23,030 nt of DNA from an uncultured Solirubrobacteraceae bacterium (GCA_955652345.1 CATPBV010000064.1:1-23030), one strand, 5' to 3'; shown: positions 8,129 through 16,604, numbered from the stretch's first letter. The notes: a model not told the origin generated them from the sequence alone. Translations and numbers: made by a program.

Positions 8129-9562
8129 TCACTTGCCCTCCGCCAGGAGCGTCTGGATGATGTCGCGCGCGATCGGCGCCGCCACCTGGCCGCCGAATTG
8201 GCCCGGAGTCCGCGCGATCGTGACCGCCACCGCCACCTTCGGATTGCCGACCGGAGCGAAGCCGATGAACCACGGCTCGGTGAGATTCGAACCGGGGGTC
8301 CCGATCGTCGCCGTTCCCGTTTTGCCCGCCACGCTGATCCCGCTGAGCTGCGCCGGGGTGCCGGTGCCCTCGTCGACCACCCGCTTCATCATCTGGGTGA
8401 CCTCCTGGGCGGTGGCCGGGCTCATTACCTGGTTATAAACGCTCGGGCTGACCGTTTGCACCGTTCTGCCGTACTGATCCACCACTCGCGTCATCAGGTG
8501 CGGGGTCATGAGGTTGCCGCCATTGGCGACCGCGGCGGCCACCATCGCCATCTGGAGCGGGGTCACTCGAAGTCCCCCCTGCCCGATTCCGATCCGGCCG
8601 AGGTCCTCGTCCGGGCTGGCAGGCGGCTGCGCATGCCCGGTGAGGGTCGAATACGGCTGGCTTACGGCAATCTCTCCGGGGGGATAGTCGAGCGGCGGCC
8701 GGGAGTAGAAGCCGAACCGCTGCATGTACTTGGCCATCGTGTCCGGACCGACTGCGAGCGCGACCTGTGCCCACACGGTGTTGACCGAGTACGTAAGCGC
8801 CGTCGTCAGGTCGATGTTCCCAAAGGTCTGGTTGTTGTCGTTCGTCAGCGGTATGCCCGAGATCATCTTCGGCGAGCTCCCGTTCACGAGCGAGCTCGGC
8901 TTGAACTTCCCGCTGTCGATCGCGGCAACAGCGGTGACGACCTTGAACGTCGATCCTGGGGGCCAGCCCGCCTGGGTCGAGTTGTTGAACTGGCTGCACG
9001 CCGGCTGGATGCACGGAGCAGCGATGTTGTTGTCGTCGTAGCTGGGATTCGCGTACATCGCGAGAATCGCGCCTGTCCGCGGATCGAGCGCGACGACCGA
9101 GCCGGCCCGCCCCGCAAGGTCCCGGATTGCGACCTGCTGCGCCCTCGTATCGAGCGACGTGTACACGTCGTTGCCGAGCAGCTGGTTTCCGCCGAGCGGG
9201 CCGAACACGGAGCCGAGGCCGGTGGGAGCTCCCCCCAGCTCATGCCGGTAGTGGCTCTCCAGGCCCGCATATCGACCCGTGAGGACGATCGCGTACCCGA
9301 CCGCCTGCGAGAACTGGGAGCCGGTCGGATAGAAGCGAGTCCAGGTACCTCCCTTCGCCGGGAGCGAGCGGGCCAGGACCGTGCCGTCAGCGGCCAGGAC
9401 CCGCCCGCGCTTGACGAGCAGCTGGTGGGCGAGGTTGAGCTTGTTCAGACCGTTGTCTTGCAGCGCAGTGGCCTCGAACACCGTCCACCGCGAGGTCCAG
9501 ACGACCAGGAGCGCGAACAGGACAACGAACAGCCCGAACAGGCGATAGATCGGCGCCGTCAT
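8129..9562 (-). CDS. pbpA: Class B penicillin-binding protein (PbpA-like transpeptidase)
   Basis: A 477-residue monofunctional D,D-transpeptidase with an N-terminal membrane anchor (about 5-24) and a short dimerisation/pedestal region. The transpeptidase domain has the three active-site motifs: PPGSTFK (201-207) with nucleophile Ser204 and Lys207, SVN (259-261) and KTG (414-416). It cross-links peptidoglycan stem peptides outside the membrane and is a beta-lactam target. Its length and its place after a SEDS gene match actinobacterial PbpA, which works with the cognate SEDS glycosyltransferase. ATG at 9562 overlaps the SEDS stop by 4 nt (ATGA), so the pair is translationally coupled and probably made in equal amounts. 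The extracellular part contains paired cysteines (Cys184, Cys189), a possible disulfide. Recognition is firm. Confidence 0.96.
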   Translation of the reverse strand: MTAPIYRLFGLFVVLFALLVVWTSRWTVFEATALQDNGLNKLNLAHQLLVKRGRVLAADGTVLARSLPAKGGTWTRFYPTGSQFSQAVGYAIVLTGRYAGLESHYRHELGGAPTGLGSVFGPLGGNQLLGNDVYTSLDTRAQQVAIRDLAGRAGSVVALDPRTGAILAMYANPSYDDNNIAAPCIQPACSQFNNSTQAGWPPGSTFKVVTAVAAIDSGKFKPSSLVNGSSPKMISGIPLTNDNNQTFGNIDLTTALTYSVNTVWAQVALAVGPDTMAKYMQRFGFYSRPPLDYPPGEIAVSQPYSTLTGHAQPPASPDEDLGRIGIGQGGLRVTPLQMAMVAAAVANGGNLMTPHLMTRVVDQYGRTVQTVSPSVYNQVMSPATAQEVTQMMKRVVDEGTGTPAQLSGISVAGKTGTATIGTPGSNLTEPWFIGFAPVGNPKVAVAVTIARTPGQFGGQVAAPIARDIIQTLLAEGK

Positions 9563-10866
9563 TGCGCGGGCCTCCGAGCACGGTCGGAGGTCAACAGCAG
9601 CAGCGCCAGCAGCACGAAGTTGGCCACGAGCGACGATCCGCCGTATGAGATGAAGGGCAGAGTCACTCCGGTCAGGGGGATCACGCGCGTGACGCCTCCG
9701 ACGATCACGAACACCTGGAGGGCGAACATCGCGCTCAGCCCGGATGCGAGCAGCGTCGAGAACGAGTCGCGCGCCATCACCGCGGTCTTGAAGCCACGCG
9801 CCACGAACATCAGATATGTGATCAGGACCGCCGCAGCGCCGAACAGGCCGAGCTCATCGGTGATGATCGCGTAGATCATGTCCGTTCCAGGATTTGGGAT
9901 CAGACAACACTTGGCGCCGGGAAAGACGAGCGTGGACTGGCCGAAGCCCTGCCCGAACAGACCGCCGGCGGCCTGGGCGAAGATCCCGTTGGCGATCTGA
10001 TAGCTGCCGAGCGGGGAGGCGTAGAGCCTCGGGTCGAACGGGTGAAGCCAGTCCTCGACCCGCGCGTGGATGTGGGAGATGTGGGTCCCCAGATACCACG
10101 CGCCCAGGGCAAACGCGACCATTCCGACGACCACGAACGAGATGCGGCTGGTCGCGACGTACAGGACCGCGAGCAGGCCGCCGTAGAACATCAGCGAGGA
10201 GCCCACATCGTGCAGGAGGATCAGGATCAGCATCGCGACCCCCCAGATCATCACCACCGGCCCGAAGTGCTTGATCGGCGGGATCGTCACGCCAAGGAAC
10301 CGTCGCGCTCCCACCACCAGCACCTGCCGCGTGTCGCTCAGGTAGCTCGCGAGGAAGATGACCAAGCCGATCTTCGCGAACTCGGCCGGCTGGAACACGA
10401 ACAGCCCGGGGATCCGGATTCCGAGGTACGCGCCGTTCGCGGAGTAGCCGATCCCCGGAAAGCGCGGTAGCACCATCAGCCCCAGAGAGACCAACACGAT
10501 CGTGTACCGGTAGCGCTCGAGCCTGCGGTAGTCGCGGAACAGGATGATCGTCGCGGCGAACAGGATCAGGCCGAGGACGAACCACTGGGCCTGCTGGCGC
10601 GCCAGCGTGGAGTCGATCCGGTAGACCATCACGAGGCCGAAGCTTGCGAGCAGCGCGACCAGCGGGAACATGTACGGGTCGGCCCGGGGCAGCGTCATTC
10701 GGATCAAGATGTGGCCCGCTACGCACAGCCCGAGGAAGATCGCTCCGTACGTCAGGGAGACGTTCGAGAGCACGTTCGAGCGCTGGATGAAGACCCCGGC
10801 GAAGCCGGCTGTCACCAGCAGCGACGCCGGGATCAGCCCGACCAGCTCGCGATTGCGTGCGCTCAT
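9559..10866 (-). CDS. rodA: SEDS-family peptidoglycan glycosyltransferase (RodA/FtsW)
   Basis: A 435-residue polytopic protein with about ten hydrophobic helices. SEDS proteins polymerise lipid II into glycan strands together with a class B PBP. Conserved elements: VFQPAEFAKIG (157-167), HDVGSS with the likely catalytic Asp220, a large loop with LGSYQIANGIFAQAAGGLFG, TDMIYAIITDELGLFGA, and the C-terminal PLTGVTLPFISYGGSS. The start is set at ATG 10866, 34 nt after the pstP stop. The open frame extends much further upstream, but only antisense-like to pstP and without SEDS similarity, and no other in-frame start lies in the gap. The weak GGCGGG before the ATG may be its ribosome site. Position in the pstP-pbpA locus argues for RodA rather than the divisome FtsW, though sequence alone does not separate them. 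The gene is coupled to pbpA by ATGA. Confidence 0.94.
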   Translation of the reverse strand: MSARNRELVGLIPASLLVTAGFAGVFIQRSNVLSNVSLTYGAIFLGLCVAGHILIRMTLPRADPYMFPLVALLASFGLVMVYRIDSTLARQQAQWFVLGLILFAATIILFRDYRRLERYRYTIVLVSLGLMVLPRFPGIGYSANGAYLGIRIPGLFVFQPAEFAKIGLVIFLASYLSDTRQVLVVGARRFLGVTIPPIKHFGPVVMIWGVAMLILILLHDVGSSLMFYGGLLAVLYVATSRISFVVVGMVAFALGAWYLGTHISHIHARVEDWLHPFDPRLYASPLGSYQIANGIFAQAAGGLFGQGFGQSTLVFPGAKCCLIPNPGTDMIYAIITDELGLFGAAAVLITYLMFVARGFKTAVMARDSFSTLLASGLSAMFALQVFVIVGGVTRVIPLTGVTLPFISYGGSSLVANFVLLALLLLTSDRARRPAQ

Positions 10867-10900
10867 CCCGCCGACCCGAGTCTCAACGTGTACTTCAACC

Positions 10901-12127
10901 TCATCCGTGCAGCTGCCCGAGCTCGATCGTGCGAACGAGGTTCTGCGCGTCCGATTGCGAGCGAAGCTGATTGTTGAACAGGGTGGCGCGCCTGTCGGCG
11001 GGAACGAGCGAGGCCGGATAGCCCGACACGAAGAAGGTCTCGTACAGATGGATCCCGCCCGGAAGGTCGTACGGAAGCCCCCGGTAGATCGTGACGATCC
11101 CCTGCGAGTTCGTGCCGACGAAGTACAGCTGGCGGGTCGCGAGGTACCCGCCGCCCCCCACGAGGAAGAGGACAACCGCGAGCGCGATCAGCGCCGCGAG
11201 CGACTTGGCGAAGCGGCGGCGTTTGCGGACGGGAGCCGAGGCCGCCCCGGGGTGCTCACGTCTGAGAGTGGGGCGCGAGGGCGCTGGGCGTTGCGCGACG
11301 GCAACCGTTGCCGGCTCGGGCTCCGGCGACGCAGATTCGGTCCCGTGTTCGTGCGCTGCGGCCGGTGAGGAGGTCACGAGCGTGTCCTGCTCGCTGGTGC
11401 CGTCGCCGGCGGCGACCTCCTCCAGCCGAAGCAGGACGACCGTGATGTTGTCGCGCCCTCCGGCGCGGTTTGCCTCGTCGATCAGCGTCTGAGCGATTTG
11501 ATCAACCGGCCCATCTTCGGCCAGGATCTCGGCGACGCGCTCCTCCGTCACCATCGTCGTCAGACCGTCGCTGCACAGCAGGAGCAGGTCGCCCGGCTCG
11601 ACGTCGACCGTCGAAGTATCGACCTCGACCTCAGGCTCGGGCCCGAGCGCCCTGGTGATGATCGACCGCTGCGGGTGCTCCGCGGCCTCCTCCTCGGTCA
11701 GCTTGCCCTGCTTGACGAGCTCCTCGACGAGCGAGTGGTCCTGGGTGAGCCGGGTCAGCGATCCCTTGCGGAACAGATACGCCCGGCTATCGCCAACGTG
11801 GGCGAGCGCGAGGCGGGCGTCATCGAGATAGGCCGCGGTGAGCGTGGTGCCCATCCCGGCGCGGTCGCGAGCCTCGAGGGAGTGCTCATAGATCTGGCGG
11901 TTGGCCTCGCGTACCCGGTCAGCGAGACGCGACTCCGGCGTCCCGGCTTCAGGGAGGCCACGCTCGAAGGCCTCGATCGCAATGCGGGAGGCGACCTCAC
12001 CCGCCTGCGCTCCACCCATCCCGTCGGCGACCACGAACACGGGAGCGCGGACGAAGGCGCTGTCCTCGTTGTCTCGCCGCTGCCGGCCCGGATCGGTCCG
12101 GCAGCTCGTCTCAGCTGCCCGCAGCAT
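10901..12127 (-). CDS. pstP: PP2C-family Ser/Thr protein phosphatase PstP, membrane anchored
   Basis: A 408-residue PP2C (PPM) phosphatase. Metal and catalytic motifs are intact: TDPGRQRRDNED (11-22), VVADGMGG (32-39) with Asp35, GMGTTLTAA (91-99), AHVGDSRAYL (109-118), LTQDHS (127-132), ITRALG (157-162), CSDGL (185-189) with Asp187, and GRDNITVVLL (224-233) with Asp226. After an acidic/Pro-rich linker there is one TM helix (about 308-331) and an extracytoplasmic tail of about 75 residues, as in mycobacterial PstP. It would dephosphorylate the kinases of this cluster and their substrates, including the FHA proteins and PBPs. The ATG at 12127 is 22 nt after the fhaB stop. A TTG 54 nt upstream would run into fhaB and gives no recognisable N-terminus, so it was rejected. 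Confidence 0.96.
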   Translation of the reverse strand: MLRAAETSCRTDPGRQRRDNEDSAFVRAPVFVVADGMGGAQAGEVASRIAIEAFERGLPEAGTPESRLADRVREANRQIYEHSLEARDRAGMGTTLTAAYLDDARLALAHVGDSRAYLFRKGSLTRLTQDHSLVEELVKQGKLTEEEAAEHPQRSIITRALGPEPEVEVDTSTVDVEPGDLLLLCSDGLTTMVTEERVAEILAEDGPVDQIAQTLIDEANRAGGRDNITVVLLRLEEVAAGDGTSEQDTLVTSSPAAAHEHGTESASPEPEPATVAVAQRPAPSRPTLRREHPGAASAPVRKRRRFAKSLAALIALAVVLFLVGGGGYLATRQLYFVGTNSQGIVTIYRGLPYDLPGGIHLYETFFVSGYPASLVPADRRATLFNNQLRSQSDAQNLVRTIELGQLHG

Positions 12128-12149
12128 CGTTGTCAGCGACTCGCTCCGG

Positions 12150-12641
12150 TCATTGCAGGAAGGAGAATTCCGAGTCGCCAATTCGGATGCGGTCTCCGGG
12201 ATGCAGCGGCTGCGGCCCGTTCAGCGGCTCATCGTTCAGGTAGGTCCCGTTGGTGGAGCCGAGATCCTCGATCACGAACACTGGGCCTTCGCGGAAGATC
12301 CGAGCATGTTGCGACGAGGCGAAAGGGTCATCCAGCTTGATCTCGACGTCTCCGCGCCCGAGCATGGCACCGTTGCCGAGCTCATACGCCATTCCCGGCT
12401 CGTGACCCGGCGCGTGCTCGACCAAGAGCCTTGGATCGAGGCCGTCGAGCTCGGCGTCACCGAACCCCGACTCCGCGGAGTACATGCCGGTCGCGTCCGG
12501 GGATGGGGCGCGATCGGATTGCACGACACCGCTGCCCCGCCTCAGATCCCGTAGCGCGCTCCAAGCGACCCACATCAGGAACAGATACAGCACGATCAGG
12601 AATCCGAACTTCAGGCCGACCGACACTGGTTGGAGCGTCAT
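12150..12641 (-). CDS. fhaB: Membrane-anchored FHA-domain protein (FhaB/FipA-like)
   Basis: A 163-residue protein. One TM helix at the N-terminus (about 8-28) is followed by an acidic variable linker and a C-terminal forkhead-associated domain (about 88-163). The phosphothreonine-binding residues are present: GRG at 95-97, Ser110 and His112 in SSQHARIF, and GSTNGTYLN (128-136). FHA domains dock phosphothreonine peptides, so this is a reader for PknB signalling. Mycobacterial FipA links FtsZ and FtsQ under oxidative stress. ATG at 12641 is 7 nt after the fhaA stop. The upstream open frame overlaps fhaA and is not used. The N-terminal anchor agrees with actinobacterial FhaB. Confidence 0.94.
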   Translation of the reverse strand: MTLQPVSVGLKFGFLIVLYLFLMWVAWSALRDLRRGSGVVQSDRAPSPDATGMYSAESGFGDAELDGLDPRLLVEHAPGHEPGMAYELGNGAMLGRGDVEIKLDDPFASSQHARIFREGPVFVIEDLGSTNGTYLNDEPLNGPQPLHPGDRIRIGDSEFSFLQ

Positions 12642-12648
12642 CTGGTCG

Positions 12649-13419
12649 CTACTCCAGCTCGAACCGGATCGCCGAGGTGCCAAGCTCGATCTCGTCTCCG
12701 GGCCGCAGCACCTCCGCGCCTTCTATCTGGTGACCGTTCAAGCTCGAGCCGTTGGTGGAGCCGAGATCCTTGAGGATCCACGAGCCGCCTCGTGGGCGGA
12801 CCTCGGCGTGCTCGCGCGAGATGTTGGGGTCATCGATCACGATGTCGCATTGCCTGCTGCGACCGATCGTCGCGCCCGCGGGGCCGACCACCATCCGACG
12901 GCCGTCGACCACGAGCAGGACGGTCTCGGTCCGAGCGCGGGCCCGCTGCTCGAGCGGCTCTGCAAGGCGTCCCGCGGTGCTGTAGATCATCGTTCGCCCA
13001 GCCCCGCCAAGCTCCGGTTCGGGTTCCGCGTGGGGCTCCGATTCCTCGGGCGGCTGCACCACTCGTGTCTGGATCCCGAACTCTCCGAGCCCGAGCCGGT
13101 CGTCGGTCTCGAACTCGATGACGGGTCGCGAGAGCAGCGCAAGCCGCTCCCTCCGGGCATGTTCGAGCAGGTAACCCGCCAGCTCCGCCGTGAGCGCACT
13201 CTCATAGCCGGCGAAACGCTCGCGGTCGCGGGGCGAGAGGTAGACGCGGTACTCGTTGGGGACGTAGGTCCTCGACACCGAGATCGACTTGTGCTCCTCC
13301 ATCTCGCGGGCGAGCTTGCGGGCGATCTCGACGGGCCGCACCTCGGAGCGAAAGGCGCGACTGAACGTGCCCTCGACAAGCCCGGCAATCTTGCTCTCGA
13401 TCGATCGAAGAACGCTCAT
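12649..13419 (-). CDS. fhaA: DUF3662 and FHA domain protein (FhaA-like)
   Basis: A 256-residue soluble protein. Residues 1 to about 120 match the DUF3662 (FhaA N-terminal) domain, including SIESKIAGLVEGTFSRAF and ARKLAREMEEHK followed by the YVPNEYRVYLSP strand (52-63). An acidic linker leads to a C-terminal FHA domain (about 170-256) with TIGRSRQCDI (184-193), ISREHAEV (200-207) and DLGSTNGSSLNG (218-229). Mycobacterial FhaA binds phosphorylated PknB and the pseudokinase domain of MviN, slowing wall synthesis. Here a phosphothreonine-reading adaptor role is inferred from architecture and position. It is much shorter than the 527-residue mycobacterial protein because the linker is short. It lies 46 nt after the head kinase stop. 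That gap contains a small CCCGC/GCGGG stem (13438-13452) but no strong promoter. Confidence 0.94.
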   Translation of the reverse strand: MSVLRSIESKIAGLVEGTFSRAFRSEVRPVEIARKLAREMEEHKSISVSRTYVPNEYRVYLSPRDRERFAGYESALTAELAGYLLEHARRERLALLSRPVIEFETDDRLGLGEFGIQTRVVQPPEESEPHAEPEPELGGAGRTMIYSTAGRLAEPLEQRARARTETVLLVVDGRRMVVGPAGATIGRSRQCDIVIDDPNISREHAEVRPRGGSWILKDLGSTNGSSLNGHQIEGAEVLRPGDEIELGTSAIRFELE

Positions 13420-13465
13420 GTGATGAGGTGCTCGGCGCCCGCGTCATGCGGGTTTCAGGGCAGAT

Positions 13466-15364
13466 TCATGCTACGGGACCCGTGTCCGGGCGGCGAGCGA
13501 TACGCCAGCCCGACACGGCCCGCAGCGCGACTGCGATGGCGGCGCTTGCGAGCATGCCGATCACGACCTCGTGGGTCGAGATCAGGCTTCCAGCGCCGCG
13601 GACCGGGCCGAGGACGCTGACCACGGCAACGCCAAGAAGCCCGCACCAGATCAGCGCAAGTGCCGCGTCCAACGCGACCGAGCGCCTGCTTCGCATCACC
13701 GGGAGCAGAGCCGCGGCACAACCCCACACCGCGGCGCCCAGGAGCAACCTTGGGGTTGCTGGTCCCGCGAGCACGTAGTGCAGCGTCTCGGATAGCGACG
13801 AGCTCCACACCGTGCGCGGCGGAGTGCCCGGCGGTATCCCGACGTACAGGCCACTCCCGCGCAGTTCACCCGCCACGACGAGCCAGATCCAGCCGACGAT
13901 CCCGAGCGCTGCCCGGCGCCACGCACTGCCGGCGCGCGCCGCGACCGCCGGCCACCCCCCGGCAATCCCAGCGACGCCCAGGAGCAGGGCACCCGCGGCC
14001 AGGGGCCAGCTGGTTCCGCGAGCCGGCAGAAGCGCGAGCGGGATGAGTCCCGCGAGGAGCAAAAGGAGTGCGTAGCCCGACAGTCCCGCGATCGTGAGCA
14101 GCGTGGCGCTCGCCGCCACCAGCAGCAGCCACCCAAGCCGTGGCGCAAGCGCGACAAGCATGCCCGCCACCAGCGCCACCAGCGCGGGCGGTGCCGGCGT
14201 CGGCTGAAGGACCGCGGCCGAGAGCCACGCCGCGGTCGCGGCGGCAGCGACTCCGGCGACCGCCCTGGCAGGCCATGGCGGCCCTGGTCGGCGTACGCGT
14301 TCGAGCTCTACTGGTGCGGCACGCTTGGGCTGTTCCCGGGCGGCTTGCTCAGGCTCCATCCGGGCGGCGCGCTCCCACTCCTGCGTGCCTTGCGGCTCGA
14401 GACCGTCCGCCGACCAACCCGGCACGAAACCGCCTGCCACGCCGGAGGAGGAGACGCCGGCCGGCCGAACGCCGACCGGCCGTGCACCGACCGCCATCTG
14501 TGGAAGCGCTAACAAGAGGGCTTGCCGCAGTTCATCGATGGTGCCCCGCTCGCGCGGGCGCGGGCGGAGCGCGAGGTCGATGCCCTGTCCAAGCTCTCTG
14601 GGCAGGTCGCGGCGCTGCCTCCGAAGAGGCGGCAAATGAGCCCCGAGCCGCCTGGCGCGCTGCGCCGCGGTTCCGCTGCCGACCGGATTGACGCCGGACA
14701 GAGCCTCGTACATGACAAGCGCGAGCGAGAAGACGTCAGCCGCGGCGCCCACGGGCAGGCCCTCCGCCTGCTCCGGCGCCATGTAGGCAAGTGTTCCGAG
14801 CACATCGCCGGTCCGGGTGAGCGCGTTGCCCCCGATGACCCGGGCGACGCCGAAGTCCGTCAGCTTCGCCGCGTGCGCCGGGGTCACGGGCATCTCTGGA
14901 ACGAGGACGTTCGAGGGCTTGACGTCGCGGTGCACGACCCCGTTGCCATGGGCGTGGGCGAGGGCGTCGCACAGACCGATTCCAAGCGTGACGATCTGGT
15001 GGTCCGACAGCCGCCTGGCTTCGAGCAGTCGCGCGAGGGTCTCCCCCCGCACGAGCTCGGTGATCAGGTAAGCGCCTTCCTCGTCGATCGCGGCTTCGTA
15101 CAACGTCACGATCCCCGGATGGGCAAGCCGCGCTGCAGCCCGCGCCTCCCGCTCGAAGCGGCCGCCGATGATCCGCTCCGGCGGCAGGATCTTCAACGCA
15201 ACCGAGCGTTCGAGGCGTTCATCACGAGCTTCCCAGACGGTCGCGAAAGCACCCGCTCCCAGCCGCTGGAGAAGGCGATAGCGGCCCAGGACCAGCCCAG
15301 CCGACGCCAGCCGAGCCGCGCGGGTAGGCACCGTGGCTTCCGTTCGCGGCCCGATCGTGCGCAT
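13466..15364 (-). CDS. Ser/Thr protein kinase with polytopic membrane C-terminus (operon head)
   Basis: A 632-residue kinase. Kinase domain (about 29-290): LGAGAFATVW (35-44), VALK with Lys58, HRDVKPSN (145-152) with Asp147, DFG at 170-172, and YMAPEQAEG (194-202). All catalytic residues are kept, so it should be active. A Gly/Pro/Glu-rich linker (about 291-365) follows, encoded in part by a palindromic repeat that recurs near 18712. The C-terminal half (about 366-620) is very hydrophobic, with roughly eight TM segments and short loops instead of one helix and an outer sensor. Such a module may sense membrane state or only anchor the kinase; it is not recognisable. The ATG at 15364 is preceded by GGAAAAG. 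The kinase heads the operon and is divergent from the gene at 15489. It is not clearly PknA. Confidence 0.92.
   Translation of the reverse strand: MRTIGPRTEATVPTRAARLASAGLVLGRYRLLQRLGAGAFATVWEARDERLERSVALKILPPERIIGGRFEREARAAARLAHPGIVTLYEAAIDEEGAYLITELVRGETLARLLEARRLSDHQIVTLGIGLCDALAHAHGNGVVHRDVKPSNVLVPEMPVTPAHAAKLTDFGVARVIGGNALTRTGDVLGTLAYMAPEQAEGLPVGAAADVFSLALVMYEALSGVNPVGSGTAAQRARRLGAHLPPLRRQRRDLPRELGQGIDLALRPRPRERGTIDELRQALLLALPQMAVGARPVGVRPAGVSSSGVAGGFVPGWSADGLEPQGTQEWERAARMEPEQAAREQPKRAAPVELERVRRPGPPWPARAVAGVAAAATAAWLSAAVLQPTPAPPALVALVAGMLVALAPRLGWLLLVAASATLLTIAGLSGYALLLLLAGLIPLALLPARGTSWPLAAGALLLGVAGIAGGWPAVAARAGSAWRRAALGIVGWIWLVVAGELRGSGLYVGIPPGTPPRTVWSSSLSETLHYVLAGPATPRLLLGAAVWGCAAALLPVMRSRRSVALDAALALIWCGLLGVAVVSVLGPVRGAGSLISTHEVVIGMLASAAIAVALRAVSGWRIARRPDTGPVA
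14369..14434 (-). repeat. Palindromic repeat, copy 2 (translated, inside the head kinase gene)
   Basis: These 66 nt match the reverse strand of 18741-18806 at 57 of 66 positions by hand alignment. Similarity continues more loosely on both sides (about 14361-14460). The outer segments are partly complementary to each other, as in the other copies. It is read in frame as the kinase linker between kinase and TM domains (about residues 310-332). Confidence 0.75.
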
Positions 15365-15488
15365 TGAAGCGCTTTTCCACGCGGCCGTCACGGTCCCTTT
15401 CGCGGCCCTCGCATGGTGCCCCTCGCCCACTTCCAACCGTGCGTCCGGTCATACTGGTCTTCTTTCCAGTTCGGCTTAGGAGCGAGCT
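15365..15488. promoter_or_regulatory. Divergent intergenic region, head kinase versus membrane protein
   Basis: This 124-nt gap must hold the promoter of the eight-gene minus-strand operon and that of the plus-strand membrane protein. AGGAG at 15478-15482 ends 6 nt before CTG 15489 and decides the start of that gene. TACTGG at 15452-15457 is a weak -10 candidate on the plus strand. No convincing -35 or operator was found. Confidence 0.45.
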
Positions 15489-16604
15489 CTGTCGTTCTTC
15501 GACGAGGCGGACGAGCCTCCCCCACCGCCGCGCACAACGCAGCGCCGGCGTCGACCGGTCGGAGGCGGTCGCCAGCCCCCGAGCGACCGGCAGACGATCC
15601 GGATCAGGCAGGGCGTCGGGCTCGTGAGCCTGATCGTGCTGGTGATCCTCGCGCTGCTCGGCATCCGCAGCTGTCAGATCAGCCAGCGAAACAGCGCGCT
15701 CATGTCGTATGCGAACAACGTCACATCGTTGATCCAGGGCTCCTCCGGAATCTCGCAGAACTTCTTCGATGTGCTTACAGGAGCGAAGGCGTCGAGCAGC
15801 TCTACCGGTGCGTCGAGCGTTCAGTCAGCGCTCAACCAGGCCCGCGACCGCGCCGCGCAGCAGCTGAGTACGGCTCAGGGACTCGACGTCCCCGGGGAGG
15901 TGAGCAGTGCGCAGCATGACCTTCTGCTGGCGCTGCGGATGCGTGCTGACGGGATCGGCAACGTTGCCAGCAGCATCCAGCAAGCTCTGACCGGCGACCG
16001 CGTCGCGATCAACGCGATCGCGGCCGAGATGGCGCGGCTGTACGCCTCCGACGCCATCTACAAGGATTACGCCGCGCCGGAGATTGCAAGCGCCCTGCAT
16101 GGCGCGGGCATCGCGGTGGGCGGATCGAACGGCGTCCAGATCGCGCAGCAGCAGTTCGTGCCGGACGTCCGATGGCTCGATCCGACGTTCGTCGCCCAAC
16201 AGCTTCAGGTGGGCTACGGCTCCTCCGGCGGCAAGGTCGCCCCTGGAACGCACGGGCACGCGCTGAGCTCGGTGAGCGTCGGAGGTGCCACGCTCCAGAC
16301 CGGCGTGACCAGCACGATCACCGCGGGACAAGCACCAACGTTCACGCTCAACTTCACGAACACCGGTCAGAACAGCGAGAGCAACGTCGTCTGCAAGGTG
16401 TCGGCTGTCTCCACCAACGGAACGACGGTGAGCGGCCAGACGACGCTCCCACACACCTCGGCGGGACAGTCATACAGCTGCCAGGTGACGCTCGCCTCCG
16501 CCCCGCCGACAGGAAGCGCGCAGATCACGGCAACGATCGAGCCGGTCCCCGCCGAGAAGAACACCCAAAACAACACGCAGACTTTCCAGGTCATCTTCAG
16601 GTGA
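15489..16604 (+). CDS. Single-pass membrane protein with C-terminal Ig-like domain, function unknown; probable CTG start
   Basis: The frame opens after a TAG at 15477-15479. The first standard start (GTG 15624) would fall inside the TM helix and delete a coherent N-terminus. CTG at 15489 is preceded by AGGAG with a 6-nt spacer and gives MSFFDEADEPPPP, an acidic/Pro then Arg-rich cytoplasmic tail (1-43). The product has 371 residues: a TM helix (about 44-60), a Ser-rich stretch, helical probably coiled-coil segments (about 110-200), and a C-terminal beta domain (about 260-371) resembling CARDB/Ig-like folds, with TFTLNFTNTGQNSESNVVC and two cysteines. I recall similar FFDE-start membrane proteins from Thermoleophilia but cannot verify this. 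Function is unknown; its place divergent from the wall operon suggests an envelope role (inference). Confidence 0.82.
   Translation: MSFFDEADEPPPPPRTTQRRRRPVGGGRQPPSDRQTIRIRQGVGLVSLIVLVILALLGIRSCQISQRNSALMSYANNVTSLIQGSSGISQNFFDVLTGAKASSSSTGASSVQSALNQARDRAAQQLSTAQGLDVPGEVSSAQHDLLLALRMRADGIGNVASSIQQALTGDRVAINAIAAEMARLYASDAIYKDYAAPEIASALHGAGIAVGGSNGVQIAQQQFVPDVRWLDPTFVAQQLQVGYGSSGGKVAPGTHGHALSSVSVGGATLQTGVTSTITAGQAPTFTLNFTNTGQNSESNVVCKVSAVSTNGTTVSGQTTLPHTSAGQSYSCQVTLASAPPTGSAQITATIEPVPAEKNTQNNTQTFQVIFR

Noticed and set aside
10867..11175. N-terminal extension of the SEDS protein up to 11175
   Set aside because: The extension is antiparallel-frame overlap with pstP and has no membrane or SEDS character. 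The ATG at 10866 gives the normal family N-terminus.
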